DNA of 33,711 bases from Bacteroidales bacterium (GCA_017508895.1 JAFWRA010000057.1:1-33711); one strand, 5' to 3'; counted from the first letter of the stretch, positions 15,137 through 24,781 are shown. The notes: generated by a model from the letters alone, not told the origin. Program-made: numbers and translations.

Positions 15137-16204
15137 ATGGGTGCCTACATCGTCAGGAAGTTGTTGTACGGTATCGCGGTGCTATGGGGCGTCGCGACAC
15201 TGGTCTTTTTCCTGTTCAACATCCTGCCTGGTGACCCTGCACAAATGATGCTCGGCCAGCGTGCCGACCAAGAGTCGGTGAATGCCATCCGCGAGGAATT
15301 GGGCTTAAACCAAAGTCTTGGAAAGCAATATGTCGATTACCTCAACGACTTGGTGCCGATTTCATTCTACGATGTATCAGAAGGCCAACAGAAGTTGGAA
15401 AAGATTGGCAATTATGCCAAACTTGCGGCCGTTGGCTCGACGGTCATCGTGCTGAAGGCACCTTATTTAAGAATGTCGTACCAAAGCAAACGAAAGGTCT
15501 CCGACATCTTGGGGGAGGCTTTCCCGAATACTTTGCTTTTGGCGGCGGTGTCCATCTCCATTGCTATGGTGCTGGGATTGGTTATCGGTATTTTGGCCGC
15601 TGTTATCAACACCAAGTTTCTCAATAAGTTGACGTTGTTTATCACCACCATTGGCATGTCGCTGCCTTCGTTCTTTGCCGCCATCCTCATGGCTTGGATT
15701 TTCGGCTTCTTGTTGGAGCATTATACGGGCTTGAGCATGACCGGCAGCCTTTATACCGTAGACGAATATGGTAGGGGAGAGTTCCTGAGTTTACGCAACC
15801 TCATCTTACCCGCCTTGACCTTGGGCATGCGTCCTTTGGCTGTAGTGACAGAGTTGACGCGCACCTCTTTGTTGGAAGCCATGTCGATGGACTATGTGCG
15901 CACGGCGCGGGCCAAAGGCTTGAAACCTTTTCGGGTCATCTGTATCCATGCCTTGCGCAATGCCTTGAACCCAGTGGTGACGGCGGTCTCAGGTTGGTTT
16001 GCCTCCTTGTTGGCTGGCGCCGTCTTTGTAGAGTACGTCTTCGACTGGAAAGGCATCGGTGTGGTGGTGGTCGACGCGTTGGACAAATATGATTTCCCTG
16101 TCATCATGGGCGCAGTACTGCTCATCGCGGTCATGCTGATTATCGTCAATATCGTGGTGGATATCCTTTATGGGTTTATTGACCCGAGGGTGAGAATCAG
16201 TTAG
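15137..16204 (+). CDS. ABC transporter permease, DppB/OppB type (orphan)
   Basis: This inner-membrane permease of the peptide/nickel importer class has 355 residues. The N-terminal helix with FFLFNILPGDPA (24-35) is the OppB hallmark. The binding-protein-dependent transport domain spans about 125-350. The EAA loop that contacts the ATPase is at 245-262 (LLEAMSMDYVRTARAKGL). The periplasmic segment between helices 1 and 2 (about 70-120) is longer than in DppB. No second permease, ATPase or binding protein is nearby, so it must pair with subunits elsewhere in the genome. It starts 4 bases after the preceding stop, suggesting co-transcription. Confidence 0.88.
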   Translation: MGAYIVRKLLYGIAVLWGVATLVFFLFNILPGDPAQMMLGQRADQESVNAIREELGLNQSLGKQYVDYLNDLVPISFYDVSEGQQKLEKIGNYAKLAAVGSTVIVLKAPYLRMSYQSKRKVSDILGEAFPNTLLLAAVSISIAMVLGLVIGILAAVINTKFLNKLTLFITTIGMSLPSFFAAILMAWIFGFLLEHYTGLSMTGSLYTVDEYGRGEFLSLRNLILPALTLGMRPLAVVTELTRTSLLEAMSMDYVRTARAKGLKPFRVICIHALRNALNPVVTAVSGWFASLLAGAVFVEYVFDWKGIGVVVVDALDKYDFPVIMGAVLLIAVMLIIVNIVVDILYGFIDPRVRIS

Positions 16205-16226
16205 CAGTTGTTCGGTTGGGAGTTGG

Positions 16227-16282
16227 GAATGAGGAATGCGGAATGCTGAATGCGGAATGCTGAATGTGGAATGCAGAATGTA
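16227..16282. repeat. Eight tandem 7-base units GAATGNN
   Basis: Units begin at 16227, 16234, 16241, 16248, 16255, 16262, 16269 and 16276; each reads GAATG followed by AG, CG, CT, CG, CT, TG, CA or TA. A ninth decayed unit (GAATTTT) follows at 16283. The array fills the gap between the permease stop and the thioesterase start. It is outside coding sequence, and copy-number change would alter only spacing. Confidence 0.85.
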
Positions 16283-16308
16283 GAATTTTAAATCTTAAAT
16301 TTTGAATC

Positions 16309-17112
16309 TTGAATAAAATAGGAACATACGAATTCATGGCAGAACCGTTCCACTGTGATTTTTCGGGACGGATGTTTTTGGGTCATTTGGGCAATCAGAT
16401 GCTCAATGCTGCCGATTTCCATTCCACCGACCGTGGTTTTGGCATGAAATACTTGATGACCATCAATCGTTCATGGGTATTGTCGCGTCTGGCTATTGAG
16501 ATGGAGGAAATGCCTTTTCAATATGACCACTTCACTATTGAGACTTGGGTAGAGAGCGCGATGCGGTTTTTCACGAGCCGTAACTTCTGCGTGTCGGACG
16601 GGCAGGGTAGAGTATATGGTTATGGCCGTTCCATCTGGGCCATGATTGACACGGAGACGCGTCAGCCTACCGACATTTATTCCATCGATGATGGTGCCAT
16701 CAACAATTGGATTGTGACCGACAAGCCGTGCCCCATCGACAAAGGAGGACGGGTGAAGATGTCGGAAAACACCACGTTGGTCAAGACGATTGACATCAAT
16801 TACAATGACATTGATATCAACGGACACGTCAACTCGGTGAAGTACATCGAGCATGTGCTTGACTTGTGGGACATTGCATGGTATCGTGAGCATAATCTCA
16901 AGCGTTTCGAAATTGCCTACGTTGCTGAGGCGCATCAAGGTGATAAACTGAGTTTTTATCGTGAGCAAACGGCTGAGAATGAGTATTGTGTACGTTTAGT
17001 CAAGACGGAGTCTTCAACTGGAAATCAAGTTGAGGTTTGCCGGAGCAAATTGGTGTTTTTGCCTATCGTAAGCGGTGAGGCCTGTGAAAGAATTCTTCGG
17101 TATCAGGTATGA
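16309..17112 (+). CDS. Acyl-ACP thioesterase (FatA/FatB-like)
   Basis: It releases fatty acids from acyl carrier protein in the cytoplasm. The protein has 267 residues with two hotdog domains. The first covers about 5-135 (RSWVLSRLAIEMEEMP, IETWVESAMRFFTSRNF). The second covers about 150-262, with the active-site segment DIDINGHVNSVKYIEHVLDL (167-186), including Asn171 and His173. The start is TTG at 16309, 6 bases after an in-frame TGA at 16303. The next ATG (16336) would remove NKIGTYEF, which I recall as conserved in Bacteroides homologues, so TTG is preferred. No -7 box is visible; it may be read from upstream across the 7-base repeats. Confidence 0.88.
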   Translation: MNKIGTYEFMAEPFHCDFSGRMFLGHLGNQMLNAADFHSTDRGFGMKYLMTINRSWVLSRLAIEMEEMPFQYDHFTIETWVESAMRFFTSRNFCVSDGQGRVYGYGRSIWAMIDTETRQPTDIYSIDDGAINNWIVTDKPCPIDKGGRVKMSENTTLVKTIDINYNDIDINGHVNSVKYIEHVLDLWDIAWYREHNLKRFEIAYVAEAHQGDKLSFYREQTAENEYCVRLVKTESSTGNQVEVCRSKLVFLPIVSGEACERILRYQV

Positions 17113-17155
17113 AGTGGAAACTTGGGATGAAATAAGTTGTTAGATGAAAAATTTG

Positions 17156-17163
17156 TATTTTTG
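17156..17163 (+). promoter_or_regulatory. -7 box of tpiA
   Basis: TATTTTTG matches the consensus, about 80 bases before the tpiA ATG. The nearest TTG (17137-17139) leaves only a 16-base spacer. Confidence 0.4.
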
Positions 17164-17241
17164 TAATTTTATAAGCTAAACTCTTTTAGCTGTTTTGAAT
17201 GTTTAAATCGTTGAATATTAAATCTTTAAATTGAAAATATT

Positions 17242-18021
17242 ATGAGAAGCAAAATTGTTGCCGGAAACTGGAAAATGAACCTCACTTTTGATGAGGCCGA
17301 AACTTTGGTCGATGATATCCTTGACCGCCTTGATGAACAGGACGAACTGAATTGCGAAATCATTATTTGTCCTTCATTCCCTTATCTTGAAATGCTGACA
17401 GATTATGAGTTTGACGAGCAGCGTTTTAACGTGGGTGCACAGAATTGCAGTGCCTACGACAAAGGTGCATACACGGGCGAGGTGTCGGCCAAAATGCTGA
17501 AGTCCATCGATGTGGACTATTGCATCATTGGTCATAGCGAGAGAAGAAAATACTTCGGCGAGACCAACGAAATCCTTGCCGAGAAGATCAATCGCTTAAT
17601 AGAAAACAACATGTCGCCTATCTATTGCGTTGGCGAGGTGCTTGAGGAGCGTGAAGCAGGTCGTCATTTCGAGGTTGTCAAAGAACAACTGGAAAAAGGT
17701 TTGTTCCATTTGGATGGCGATGCCATTTATGACACCATCATTGCCTACGAACCTGTCTGGGCCATCGGTACGGGCAAGACAGCTACGCCCGAACAGGCTC
17801 AGGAGATGCATGCCTACATTCGTTCATTGATTAAGGAACACTACGATGAAGCCACAGCCGATGATATTCGTATCTTATATGGCGGAAGTTGTAATGCCAA
17901 GAATGCGACAGAACTGTTCTCGCAGCCTGATGTTGACGGCGGCCTTATCGGCGGCGCCTCGCTGAAAGCTGAGGACTTTGTCTCCATCTGCAATCAGGCC
18001 TCACACATCGGCGAAGAGTGA
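17242..18021 (+). CDS. tpiA: Triosephosphate isomerase
   Basis: It interconverts dihydroxyacetone phosphate and glyceraldehyde 3-phosphate in glycolysis and gluconeogenesis. The 259-residue TIM barrel has every catalytic element: GNWKMN with Lys11, IIGHSERR with His98, AYEPVWAIGTGKTA with Glu170 and flexible loop 6 (172-181), then YGGSCN (213-218) and GLIGGASL (234-241). Its stop codon touches the prmA ATG (TGATG), so prmA is probably translated from the same message. With pckA in the same window it marks a central-carbon neighbourhood, but the two are not in one operon. Confidence 0.97.
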   Translation: MRSKIVAGNWKMNLTFDEAETLVDDILDRLDEQDELNCEIIICPSFPYLEMLTDYEFDEQRFNVGAQNCSAYDKGAYTGEVSAKMLKSIDVDYCIIGHSERRKYFGETNEILAEKINRLIENNMSPIYCVGEVLEEREAGRHFEVVKEQLEKGLFHLDGDAIYDTIIAYEPVWAIGTGKTATPEQAQEMHAYIRSLIKEHYDEATADDIRILYGGSCNAKNATELFSQPDVDGGLIGGASLKAEDFVSICNQASHIGEE

Positions 18022-18848
18022 TGAAGACCTTAGAATACTCATTCACTGTGCCGTCGTCTGATATTCAGCATGACATGCTTACCACCATGCTAGCTGAAAT
18101 AGGTTTCGACTCTTTTATGGACGAAGACTATACCTTGAAAGCTTATTGTTCGGCAGATTGCCGTGACGACGGCGCAGTTGAGAACATATTGCTTGACCCA
18201 GCTTTTGCCGACCTTCATTTGCTGAAAGTGGAGGAGATGCCCGACAGGGACTGGAATGAAGTTTGGGAGGCCTCCTATCAGCCTGTGGTGGTTAACAAAC
18301 GTTGTCGAGTGCGTGCACCTTTTCATGAAGCAGATCCCAGCTTTGAGTTCGATTTGGTCATCGAGCCTAAGATGTCTTTTGGCACAGCCAACCATGAAAC
18401 GACAGCTCAAATCATTCAGCTTATGCTTGAGACTGATTTCCTAGGTAAAACAGTGCTTGATATGGGAAGCGGAACTGCAGTTTTGGCGATTTTGGCTAAA
18501 AAATTGGGTGCAGCACGAACGGTAGCCATCGACAATGACGAGTGGGCTTATCGCAATGCTTTCACCAACTGTGAGTTGAATGGTATTTCCGATATCGAGA
18601 TTGTGTTGGGTGATGCCTTGGCCATCAAGGGACAGTTTGATGTGGTGTTGGCCAATATCAACCGTAACATCTTGCTTCGTGATATGCATTATTATGTGGA
18701 GGCCATGAGTTCTAATGCACACATTTTCTTCAGTGGGTTTTACACTGAGGATTTGCCAAGCATACAAGCGGAGGCCGAGCGTTTGGGGTTGCATTACAAC
18801 CGTTTTTTGAGCCGCAACAATTGGGTGGCAGCCGAATTTATTAAGTGA
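18021..18848 (+). CDS. prmA: Ribosomal protein L11 methyltransferase
   Basis: This SAM-dependent enzyme trimethylates ribosomal protein L11. It has 275 residues from the ATG at 18021; a GTG at 18018 is a weaker alternative. An N-terminal alpha/beta substrate-recognition domain (1-85) is followed by the class I methyltransferase fold: MSFGTANHETTAQIIQLML (118-136), motif I VLDMGSGTAVLAI (145-157), AIDND (169-173), LGDAL (196-200) and the PrmA-typical VLANINRNILL (209-219). It starts at the tpiA stop and its end lies 23 bases before the start of the giant secreted protein. Confidence 0.94.
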   Translation: MKTLEYSFTVPSSDIQHDMLTTMLAEIGFDSFMDEDYTLKAYCSADCRDDGAVENILLDPAFADLHLLKVEEMPDRDWNEVWEASYQPVVVNKRCRVRAPFHEADPSFEFDLVIEPKMSFGTANHETTAQIIQLMLETDFLGKTVLDMGSGTAVLAILAKKLGAARTVAIDNDEWAYRNAFTNCELNGISDIEIVLGDALAIKGQFDVVLANINRNILLRDMHYYVEAMSSNAHIFFSGFYTEDLPSIQAEAERLGLHYNRFLSRNNWVAAEFIK

Positions 18849-18871
18849 TTGAAATCAAGTACTTTGACGAT

Positions 18872-21800
18872 ATGAAAAGAAATATTTTTGTTACAGTTTT
18901 ATTGCTATCTTTGGGCTTGGGTTATGCCTGTGCGCAGGATTTCTTTCCAACGGAAAAGGATGCGTTTTATAACCAACTCGCTACTTATTTGGGCTCGTCC
19001 ACCTCGAAGCAAGACCGTGAAGAGGCTGCAACCATTATGCAAGGCTTCCAAGGAGTATGGGAAAGCTATTATAGCAACGCTGAAGCCAACACAATCATTC
19101 AACTTTGTGAACGGCTTCATTCAAAGAGTGGCAGCAAGGCTTATGCAAATATTTTTCATTTCGTAGAAGTACTACAACGCATCCCGACAGCCAATCTCTC
19201 ACATAAGGATGTGAATAACTGGATTGTCTACACCGATGCCAAGGTACAGAAGTCGATGAACGGGGTGGACAAGTATTTGGTTTCCTGTAGGGATCTTTTC
19301 GTCGACAAAGTGTTGTCGGCCAAAGGCAACTCCAAATGGCTGTTGCGTGATGCGCTTTGGGGCTTCCCGTCAAGTGAGCATTTCGAGTTGACCATCGATG
19401 GCACGTTGGTGCTGGCTTCGCAGAAAGATGAATCGGTTCTCAAAGATACCAAAGGCGTTTATTATCAAGAAGATAACCGTTTGGAAGGGATTGGTGGTAG
19501 AGCTGACTGGTCGCGCTTCGGCGTTCCTCCCGAAAAGGTATTTGTTACTTTACCTGATTTCTATGTTTTGGACTTGAACCGTTCGGAGTATGCTATCGAC
19601 TCGGTGGTTTTTCATGAGCGTCAGCATTTTGATCAGGATATTCTCTGCCGTTTTGAGGACAAGGTATTGGTGAATGCGCCCAATGAAAAAACCATGTTTC
19701 CTCGTGTTAGGTCTTATCGTTCTGATTATGAGATTACTGATTTGATGAGAAATATTGACTTTGAAGGCGGTATAGGCATGATGGGTAATCAAGTGGACGT
19801 GTTTGGCGGTGTGAATAACAAGGCAGTGTTTCATTTTCGTCAAGGGGGCAGAGAAGTGATTAGGATGGAGGCTCCACGTTTTGTGATGTCGATGGACGAA
19901 CAGTTGGTTTCAGACCATGTGGCAATGCGTCTTTATCTCATTGACTCCGTGGGTACCGAAATGGATTCCCTCTATCATAACGATTTGGGCTTACATTATG
20001 ACAATAAGACCAGAAAGTTAATGGTCTACCGTTCCGAAAAGGACTTTGGCGACGGACCTTTCCATGACTATTTCCACGGTTTGGATATCTTCTTGGAGGC
20101 CATGTATTGGGATATTGACGACAATCAGGTGGATTTTAGGAGGATGGAAGGCGTCAACCCAATGAGTGAGGGAGATGTGGTGTCGGTGAATTATTTTCGA
20201 CATGATGATTTCAAGCGTCTGCAAGGTCTCGATGGCGCTCATCCCATGATACGCATTGAGAAATTCCTGAAAGGTTTCGATAATGTTGACCGACAGGTGC
20301 GGTTTGCGGTTGGTGATTTGGCCACATATTTAGGTTATCCTATCGAACAGGTGATTTCTCTCATGCTCAAATTGCAGGCAGAGGGTTATGTTGAGTATGA
20401 GTCGGACACAAAATGGGCGACGGCATTGCCTCGCTTTTTCGATGTGCTTGATTCTTATCGTGAAGTCATTGATTACGATGTCATCAAGTTGCATACATTG
20501 ACGAAGAACCGCCAACCCAATGTTCGTCTTGACTTGTATACCAATGACTTGCTGGTGTATGGCATTACGAGTCAGATTGACGGCTTTGAAGGTTCAGCCA
20601 TATCTTTAAGCGATCGCAAGCGCGTGGTCATCGTGCCAGATTTTGGTCGTGTCGTTTTTAAGAAAAAGCAGAACTTCGAGTTTTCAGGCGGTATCCTCGC
20701 TGGAATGTTTGAGTTCTTTACCAAGGACAGCCAATTCAATTATCAGGACTTCACCATCAAGATGAATAAGATTGATTCGCTGCGCTTCTATGCCCGCTAC
20801 GACAATCATGTCATTCCTGTTGACGGCACTCTTGAAAAACTTCAGGGTAGGTTGGAAATCGACCATGGAGACAATAAATCAAGTCGCTACGAAACCCCTG
20901 AATATCCCATCTTCCACAGTGAGGCTGAGGGATTTAAGTTTTACAGGAAAATCAATGGTGGCGTGTTCAACCCAGGAAGTGTTGACTCTGTGATGACAGC
21001 AGACGATTTGGAAGGAAAGTTCTATTACAGCCTTTATCCTTTTGTCGTCGATAGCCTGAATGACCTCTCCATGAAAAAGGTTCGCTTCGAAGGTGAGTTG
21101 GTCTCTGGCGGCATCATGCCCGACATTGTTCAGCCCTTGGTTGTCATGGATGACTATTCATTGGGCTTTGTCCACCAAATCGGGGAAAACGAAACGGCTT
21201 CTTATCCTGTTTATGGCGATTTGGGCCGATATCACAATAAGGTTTTCCTCTCTTCAAGCGGATTCTTCGGTGAAGGGACACTTGATTATCAGACGGCTGT
21301 GTTTAATTCAGATCAGTTCGTGTTTTATCTAGATTCAGTCACCGCCATCACGAATCAGTTTAATATGGTGCCTCGCGAAGATGGAACTGGCTTCCCTGTG
21401 GCCTCGGCTGATGCATTGCGGCTGAAGTGGGACATCCTAAAGCCTGAATTGACCACTGAAACAATCGGCAAACCTATTTGCATGTACGGTGACACGTATT
21501 TTTCAGGTAAAACCATTCTTACACCTGATGGCTATGCGGCTGACGGAAAGTTGCGCTTCGGTCTGACTGAGTTTGATTCCGACCATTTTGCCTTGGATGC
21601 CAGAACCTTTGTGGCTGATTCGGCCAACTTCCTCCTTTATTCCGCCGACACTGCCAATATTGCTTTCACCGCTACCAACTACCGGGCTAATGTCGACTTC
21701 GATGCGCAAAAAGTCCAATACGATTATCTCAATCAGAATAGTAATTTGGACTTTCCTATGAATCAGTATATCTGCTCATTGAAAGAAGCGGAATGGGATA

Positions 21801-23542
21801 TGGCCACCAATAGCCTGCATCTTCACAATCCCGTGGAAAGCTTTGGTGACTATGCCTCTGCAACGACACGTGAGGAATTGTTGGCGATACATAACAATGC
21901 CTCAAAGTTTATCTCGCTTGTGCCAGAACAAGACTCGCTGCAATTCTACAGCATGAGTGCAGATTATGACATGACCAACTATGTGATTCATGCCCATGAT
22001 GTGAAAATCATTCGTGTGGCCGATGCTGCCGTGTTTCCGTATATGCACGACATAGACATCAATGCGGATTCGAAACTTGAACCGGTGAATGGCGACTTGT
22101 TGGCCGACACTTTGAATGGTTTTCACTTATATAAAAATGCTGTAGTGAATATCCATAGCAGAAACTATTACAACGCCCAAGGTGTTTGGGATTACGTCAA
22201 TGCGGAGGGCAGCAGCACACCAATTCAGATGGATACCATTGTTCCTTTGGATGGAATCACTCATGGTTATGCGCATATTGCTGACACATCGGAGTTTAAA
22301 TTGAATACCCAGTTCGGTTTCCAAGGACGTTTGACCTTGAAAGCCACTGACGAGTTCGGTTATTATGATGGACACTTTGCGCTTCTGGCTTTTGAGGAGC
22401 CTGTAATTGTTAAGGTCCCTGATCCTGCCGAAGAGCCGACTGATACGACAAATATGGAAGAGCATCTTATCCTCGATGATTTCAACCCCACGACAGGTCT
22501 TGAAGAGAGGATGCAAGATTCCATTGCTGCTTTGAACCATTGGTTCGTCTCGTCCACTACGATTGATCCTGCTTCAATCCGCATCCCTGTTGATGTTGAT
22601 AGAATTCGTGAGGAAGATTCGCGAATGACGAACGGCCTCTATTATGAATTAGCCATCGACGGTGGCTATTTCGGCTCGTTTCTCACACCTAAAGAGGGAA
22701 GGAAGGAACTCGATAATACTGCACCTGCAAACGGAACGTTGTGGTTTGATGCCGACAGCTTGCGTTTTGTGGTGACTGACGAAACCCAGTATGATTCCTA
22801 CGTTGACTTGAATTCGCGAGGTGTCGTTAGCGGTGAAGGCAGCTTTGATTTGGGCCTTGACACGCCTTTGGCCAAGTTTGTTGTGCATGGAAAATACACC
22901 CAGTATCCCAATGACAGTCTGACGCTTGAGGGTCTCAATGTTTTCAACGTTCCAGTTTTTGATGACAAGGCCTTGGAAGCCATGGCTGAGGTGTTTGCCA
23001 ATATTGATGGCGCTTCCATCGATTTGACAGAGACACAGTATTTGCATTACTACCGTTCTGAAAACGATGAAGAGAAGACAGAAGAACGGCAGAAAGCCAT
23101 TGAGCTTGAAGGCTATCCTCAAATGGAATCGTCAGATTTTTATGCCAATACCATCGTGATTCCCGACCTAAAGATGGTTTGGAACGAAAAGCTTCATGCT
23201 TTCGTTTCGGTGGGAAAGATTGGGTTGGGTAACTTCGGCAATCACATTGTGAACAAATATGTTGACGGATGCGTGGTCTTTGACCGCCGTTTGGGCAATA
23301 TCACCTATTTCTTCCAAAACGACATGTTCCAGACTTATATTAATTATAATAGCGGTGACGGACAATTCCAAGTTCATTGCACTTTCTCCGACATCAACCA
23401 ACGGCTTTCCGACACGAAGGAGAAATACCGCACCAGGACTAAGGATGACAAGCGTTTCCAATATGTGGCGGTACCATACGAATCGATGCTCGACTTTCTC
23501 AACCGCCTGAAATATGCTGGGCTGAGTTTTGGAGGATTCTAA
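18872..23542 (+). CDS. Giant secreted protein (about 1556 aa) of unknown function
   Basis: I do not recognise a named domain. The ATG at 18872 gives a classic signal peptide (MKRNIFVTVLLLSLGLGYAC, then AQD), so I prefer it to the GTG at 18845, which overlaps prmA. Residues 22-160 look helical. Most of the rest is beta-rich, with repeated short strands separated by Asp-rich turns. Around 478-515 a winged-helix-like stretch appears (VGDLATYLGYPIEQVISLML). Around 883-966 I see a pattern I recall from other very large Bacteroidetes hypotheticals: LTPDGYAADGKLRF, FVADSANFLLYSAD, NVDFDAQKVQYDY, FPMNQY. An acidic Pro/Thr linker lies near 1180-1230. There is no lipobox and no T9SS tail. It probably shares the tpiA-prmA transcript. 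A periplasmic or outer-membrane role is inference. Confidence 0.8.
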   Translation: MKRNIFVTVLLLSLGLGYACAQDFFPTEKDAFYNQLATYLGSSTSKQDREEAATIMQGFQGVWESYYSNAEANTIIQLCERLHSKSGSKAYANIFHFVEVLQRIPTANLSHKDVNNWIVYTDAKVQKSMNGVDKYLVSCRDLFVDKVLSAKGNSKWLLRDALWGFPSSEHFELTIDGTLVLASQKDESVLKDTKGVYYQEDNRLEGIGGRADWSRFGVPPEKVFVTLPDFYVLDLNRSEYAIDSVVFHERQHFDQDILCRFEDKVLVNAPNEKTMFPRVRSYRSDYEITDLMRNIDFEGGIGMMGNQVDVFGGVNNKAVFHFRQGGREVIRMEAPRFVMSMDEQLVSDHVAMRLYLIDSVGTEMDSLYHNDLGLHYDNKTRKLMVYRSEKDFGDGPFHDYFHGLDIFLEAMYWDIDDNQVDFRRMEGVNPMSEGDVVSVNYFRHDDFKRLQGLDGAHPMIRIEKFLKGFDNVDRQVRFAVGDLATYLGYPIEQVISLMLKLQAEGYVEYESDTKWATALPRFFDVLDSYREVIDYDVIKLHTLTKNRQPNVRLDLYTNDLLVYGITSQIDGFEGSAISLSDRKRVVIVPDFGRVVFKKKQNFEFSGGILAGMFEFFTKDSQFNYQDFTIKMNKIDSLRFYARYDNHVIPVDGTLEKLQGRLEIDHGDNKSSRYETPEYPIFHSEAEGFKFYRKINGGVFNPGSVDSVMTADDLEGKFYYSLYPFVVDSLNDLSMKKVRFEGELVSGGIMPDIVQPLVVMDDYSLGFVHQIGENETASYPVYGDLGRYHNKVFLSSSGFFGEGTLDYQTAVFNSDQFVFYLDSVTAITNQFNMVPREDGTGFPVASADALRLKWDILKPELTTETIGKPICMYGDTYFSGKTILTPDGYAADGKLRFGLTEFDSDHFALDARTFVADSANFLLYSADTANIAFTATNYRANVDFDAQKVQYDYLNQNSNLDFPMNQYICSLKEAEWDMATNSLHLHNPVESFGDYASATTREELLAIHNNASKFISLVPEQDSLQFYSMSADYDMTNYVIHAHDVKIIRVADAAVFPYMHDIDINADSKLEPVNGDLLADTLNGFHLYKNAVVNIHSRNYYNAQGVWDYVNAEGSSTPIQMDTIVPLDGITHGYAHIADTSEFKLNTQFGFQGRLTLKATDEFGYYDGHFALLAFEEPVIVKVPDPAEEPTDTTNMEEHLILDDFNPTTGLEERMQDSIAALNHWFVSSTTIDPASIRIPVDVDRIREEDSRMTNGLYYELAIDGGYFGSFLTPKEGRKELDNTAPANGTLWFDADSLRFVVTDETQYDSYVDLNSRGVVSGEGSFDLGLDTPLAKFVVHGKYTQYPNDSLTLEGLNVFNVPVFDDKALEAMAEVFANIDGASIDLTETQYLHYYRSENDEEKTEERQKAIELEGYPQMESSDFYANTIVIPDLKMVWNEKLHAFVSVGKIGLGNFGNHIVNKYVDGCVVFDRRLGNITYFFQNDMFQTYINYNSGDGQFQVHCTFSDINQRLSDTKEKYRTRTKDDKRFQYVAVPYESMLDFLNRLKYAGLSFGGF

Positions 23543-23637
23543 TAAATGAGATTTTTTTTCGATAAAAAGCCCTTCATGTTTCAATTATTTGTACTTTTAC
23601 AACTTCAAATTTGAAAGAAATAAAAACCTATATTACG

Positions 23638-24762
23638 ATGAAATTCATAGTATCAAGCCTTAAACTATTGAAGAGCCTGCAAGCCTTAAGCGGTGTTATC
23701 GGCTCAAAGAACACGTTGCCAATTTTGGATGATTTCCTGTTCCATTTGGACGAGGATCAACTGAAGATTACTTCGTCAGACCTTGACGTGACCATGACGG
23801 TCAGTCTTGTTCCCGACATGGTGGAAGGCACGGGAGAGGTGACCATTCCCGCGCGCCTGTTGCTGGAAATCATGAAAAACTTCCCCGATGTACCCATTAC
23901 GGTTTCGGTCGATAACAACACTTTGGCGGTGGAGCTGATTGCAGGAGAAGGTCGATATAAACTGGCGGGCCACAAGAGCGATGAGTTCCCGCAACTTCCT
24001 GCGATGGCGGATACTTCAGTTTGGGAAATTCCTGCCGATGTGCTTGCTAAGGGCTTCGAAAAGACCGTCTTTGCCACGGGAATGGATGAAATTCGTCCTA
24101 TTATGTCAGGCGTGTTGATGGAAATGACAGAGAACTACCTGACTTTTGTGGCTACTGACGCCCATAAGTTGGTACGTTACAGAAGGATGGATGTCAAGTC
24201 GGAAAATGTGGCTTCATTCATTATGCCTAAGAAACCCATCAACCAGCTGAAAAACATTCTTGCCACATTGGCCGACGAACCAGTGCGTGTGGAGTTTAAC
24301 AAGACGAATGCCTCTTTCGTTTTCGGAGACTATATGTTGATTTGCCGTCTTATCGAAGGCCGCTATCCCAACTATGAGGCTGTCATTCCGAAGCAGAATC
24401 CCAACCAGCTGACTATTGACCGTCAGACTTTCCTTGCGGCTATCCGCCGTGTGGCCGTGTTCTCCAGCAAAGCCACACACCAGGTGCGTTTCCGTATTAC
24501 GGGACAGGAAATCATGCTGACTGCTGAGGATATCGATTTCTACAATGAAGCCAAGGAGCGTCTCGCTTGCAGTTACACAGGCGATGATATGGAAATCGGG
24601 TTCAATTCACGCTTCTTCCAAGAAATGCTTGGCAACTTCGATTCAGAGGAAGTGAAATTGGAGATGTCGGCTCCCAACCGTGCGGGTATCCTTACCCCCG
24701 TGGGCAACGAAAACGAGGCCGAAGACCTGCTCATGCTGCTCATGCCGGTCATGCTCAATTAA
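23638..24762 (+). CDS. dnaN: DNA polymerase III beta sliding clamp
   Basis: It is the processivity clamp of the replicative polymerase, a head-to-tail dimeric ring. It has 374 residues from the ATG at 23638; an in-frame TTG at 23611 is less likely. Three clamp domains follow one another: 1-120 (NTLPILDDFLFHL, LKITSSDLDVTMTVSL), 125-250 (FATGMDEIRPIMSGVLMEM, FVATDAHKLVRYRR) and 255-374 (YPNYEAVIPK, AVFSSKATHQVRF). The C-terminus MLLMPVMLN fits the usual ending. An imperfect -7 box (TACTTTTA, 23592-23599) lies upstream. dnaA is not adjacent, so this is not the dnaA-dnaN arrangement seen in many bacteria. Confidence 0.96.
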   Translation: MKFIVSSLKLLKSLQALSGVIGSKNTLPILDDFLFHLDEDQLKITSSDLDVTMTVSLVPDMVEGTGEVTIPARLLLEIMKNFPDVPITVSVDNNTLAVELIAGEGRYKLAGHKSDEFPQLPAMADTSVWEIPADVLAKGFEKTVFATGMDEIRPIMSGVLMEMTENYLTFVATDAHKLVRYRRMDVKSENVASFIMPKKPINQLKNILATLADEPVRVEFNKTNASFVFGDYMLICRLIEGRYPNYEAVIPKQNPNQLTIDRQTFLAAIRRVAVFSSKATHQVRFRITGQEIMLTAEDIDFYNEAKERLACSYTGDDMEIGFNSRFFQEMLGNFDSEEVKLEMSAPNRAGILTPVGNENEAEDLLMLLMPVMLN

Positions 24763-24781
24763 GTCAAGAATTAGAGAAACG

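Noticed and set aside
16227..16282. Tandem units as a CRISPR array
   Set aside because: Units are 7 bases with no spacers and no cas genes.
23638..24762. dnaN as a sign of an adjacent dnaA/origin
   Set aside because: The flanking genes are an unknown secreted protein and a GH27 enzyme; there is no dnaA, recF or gyrB.
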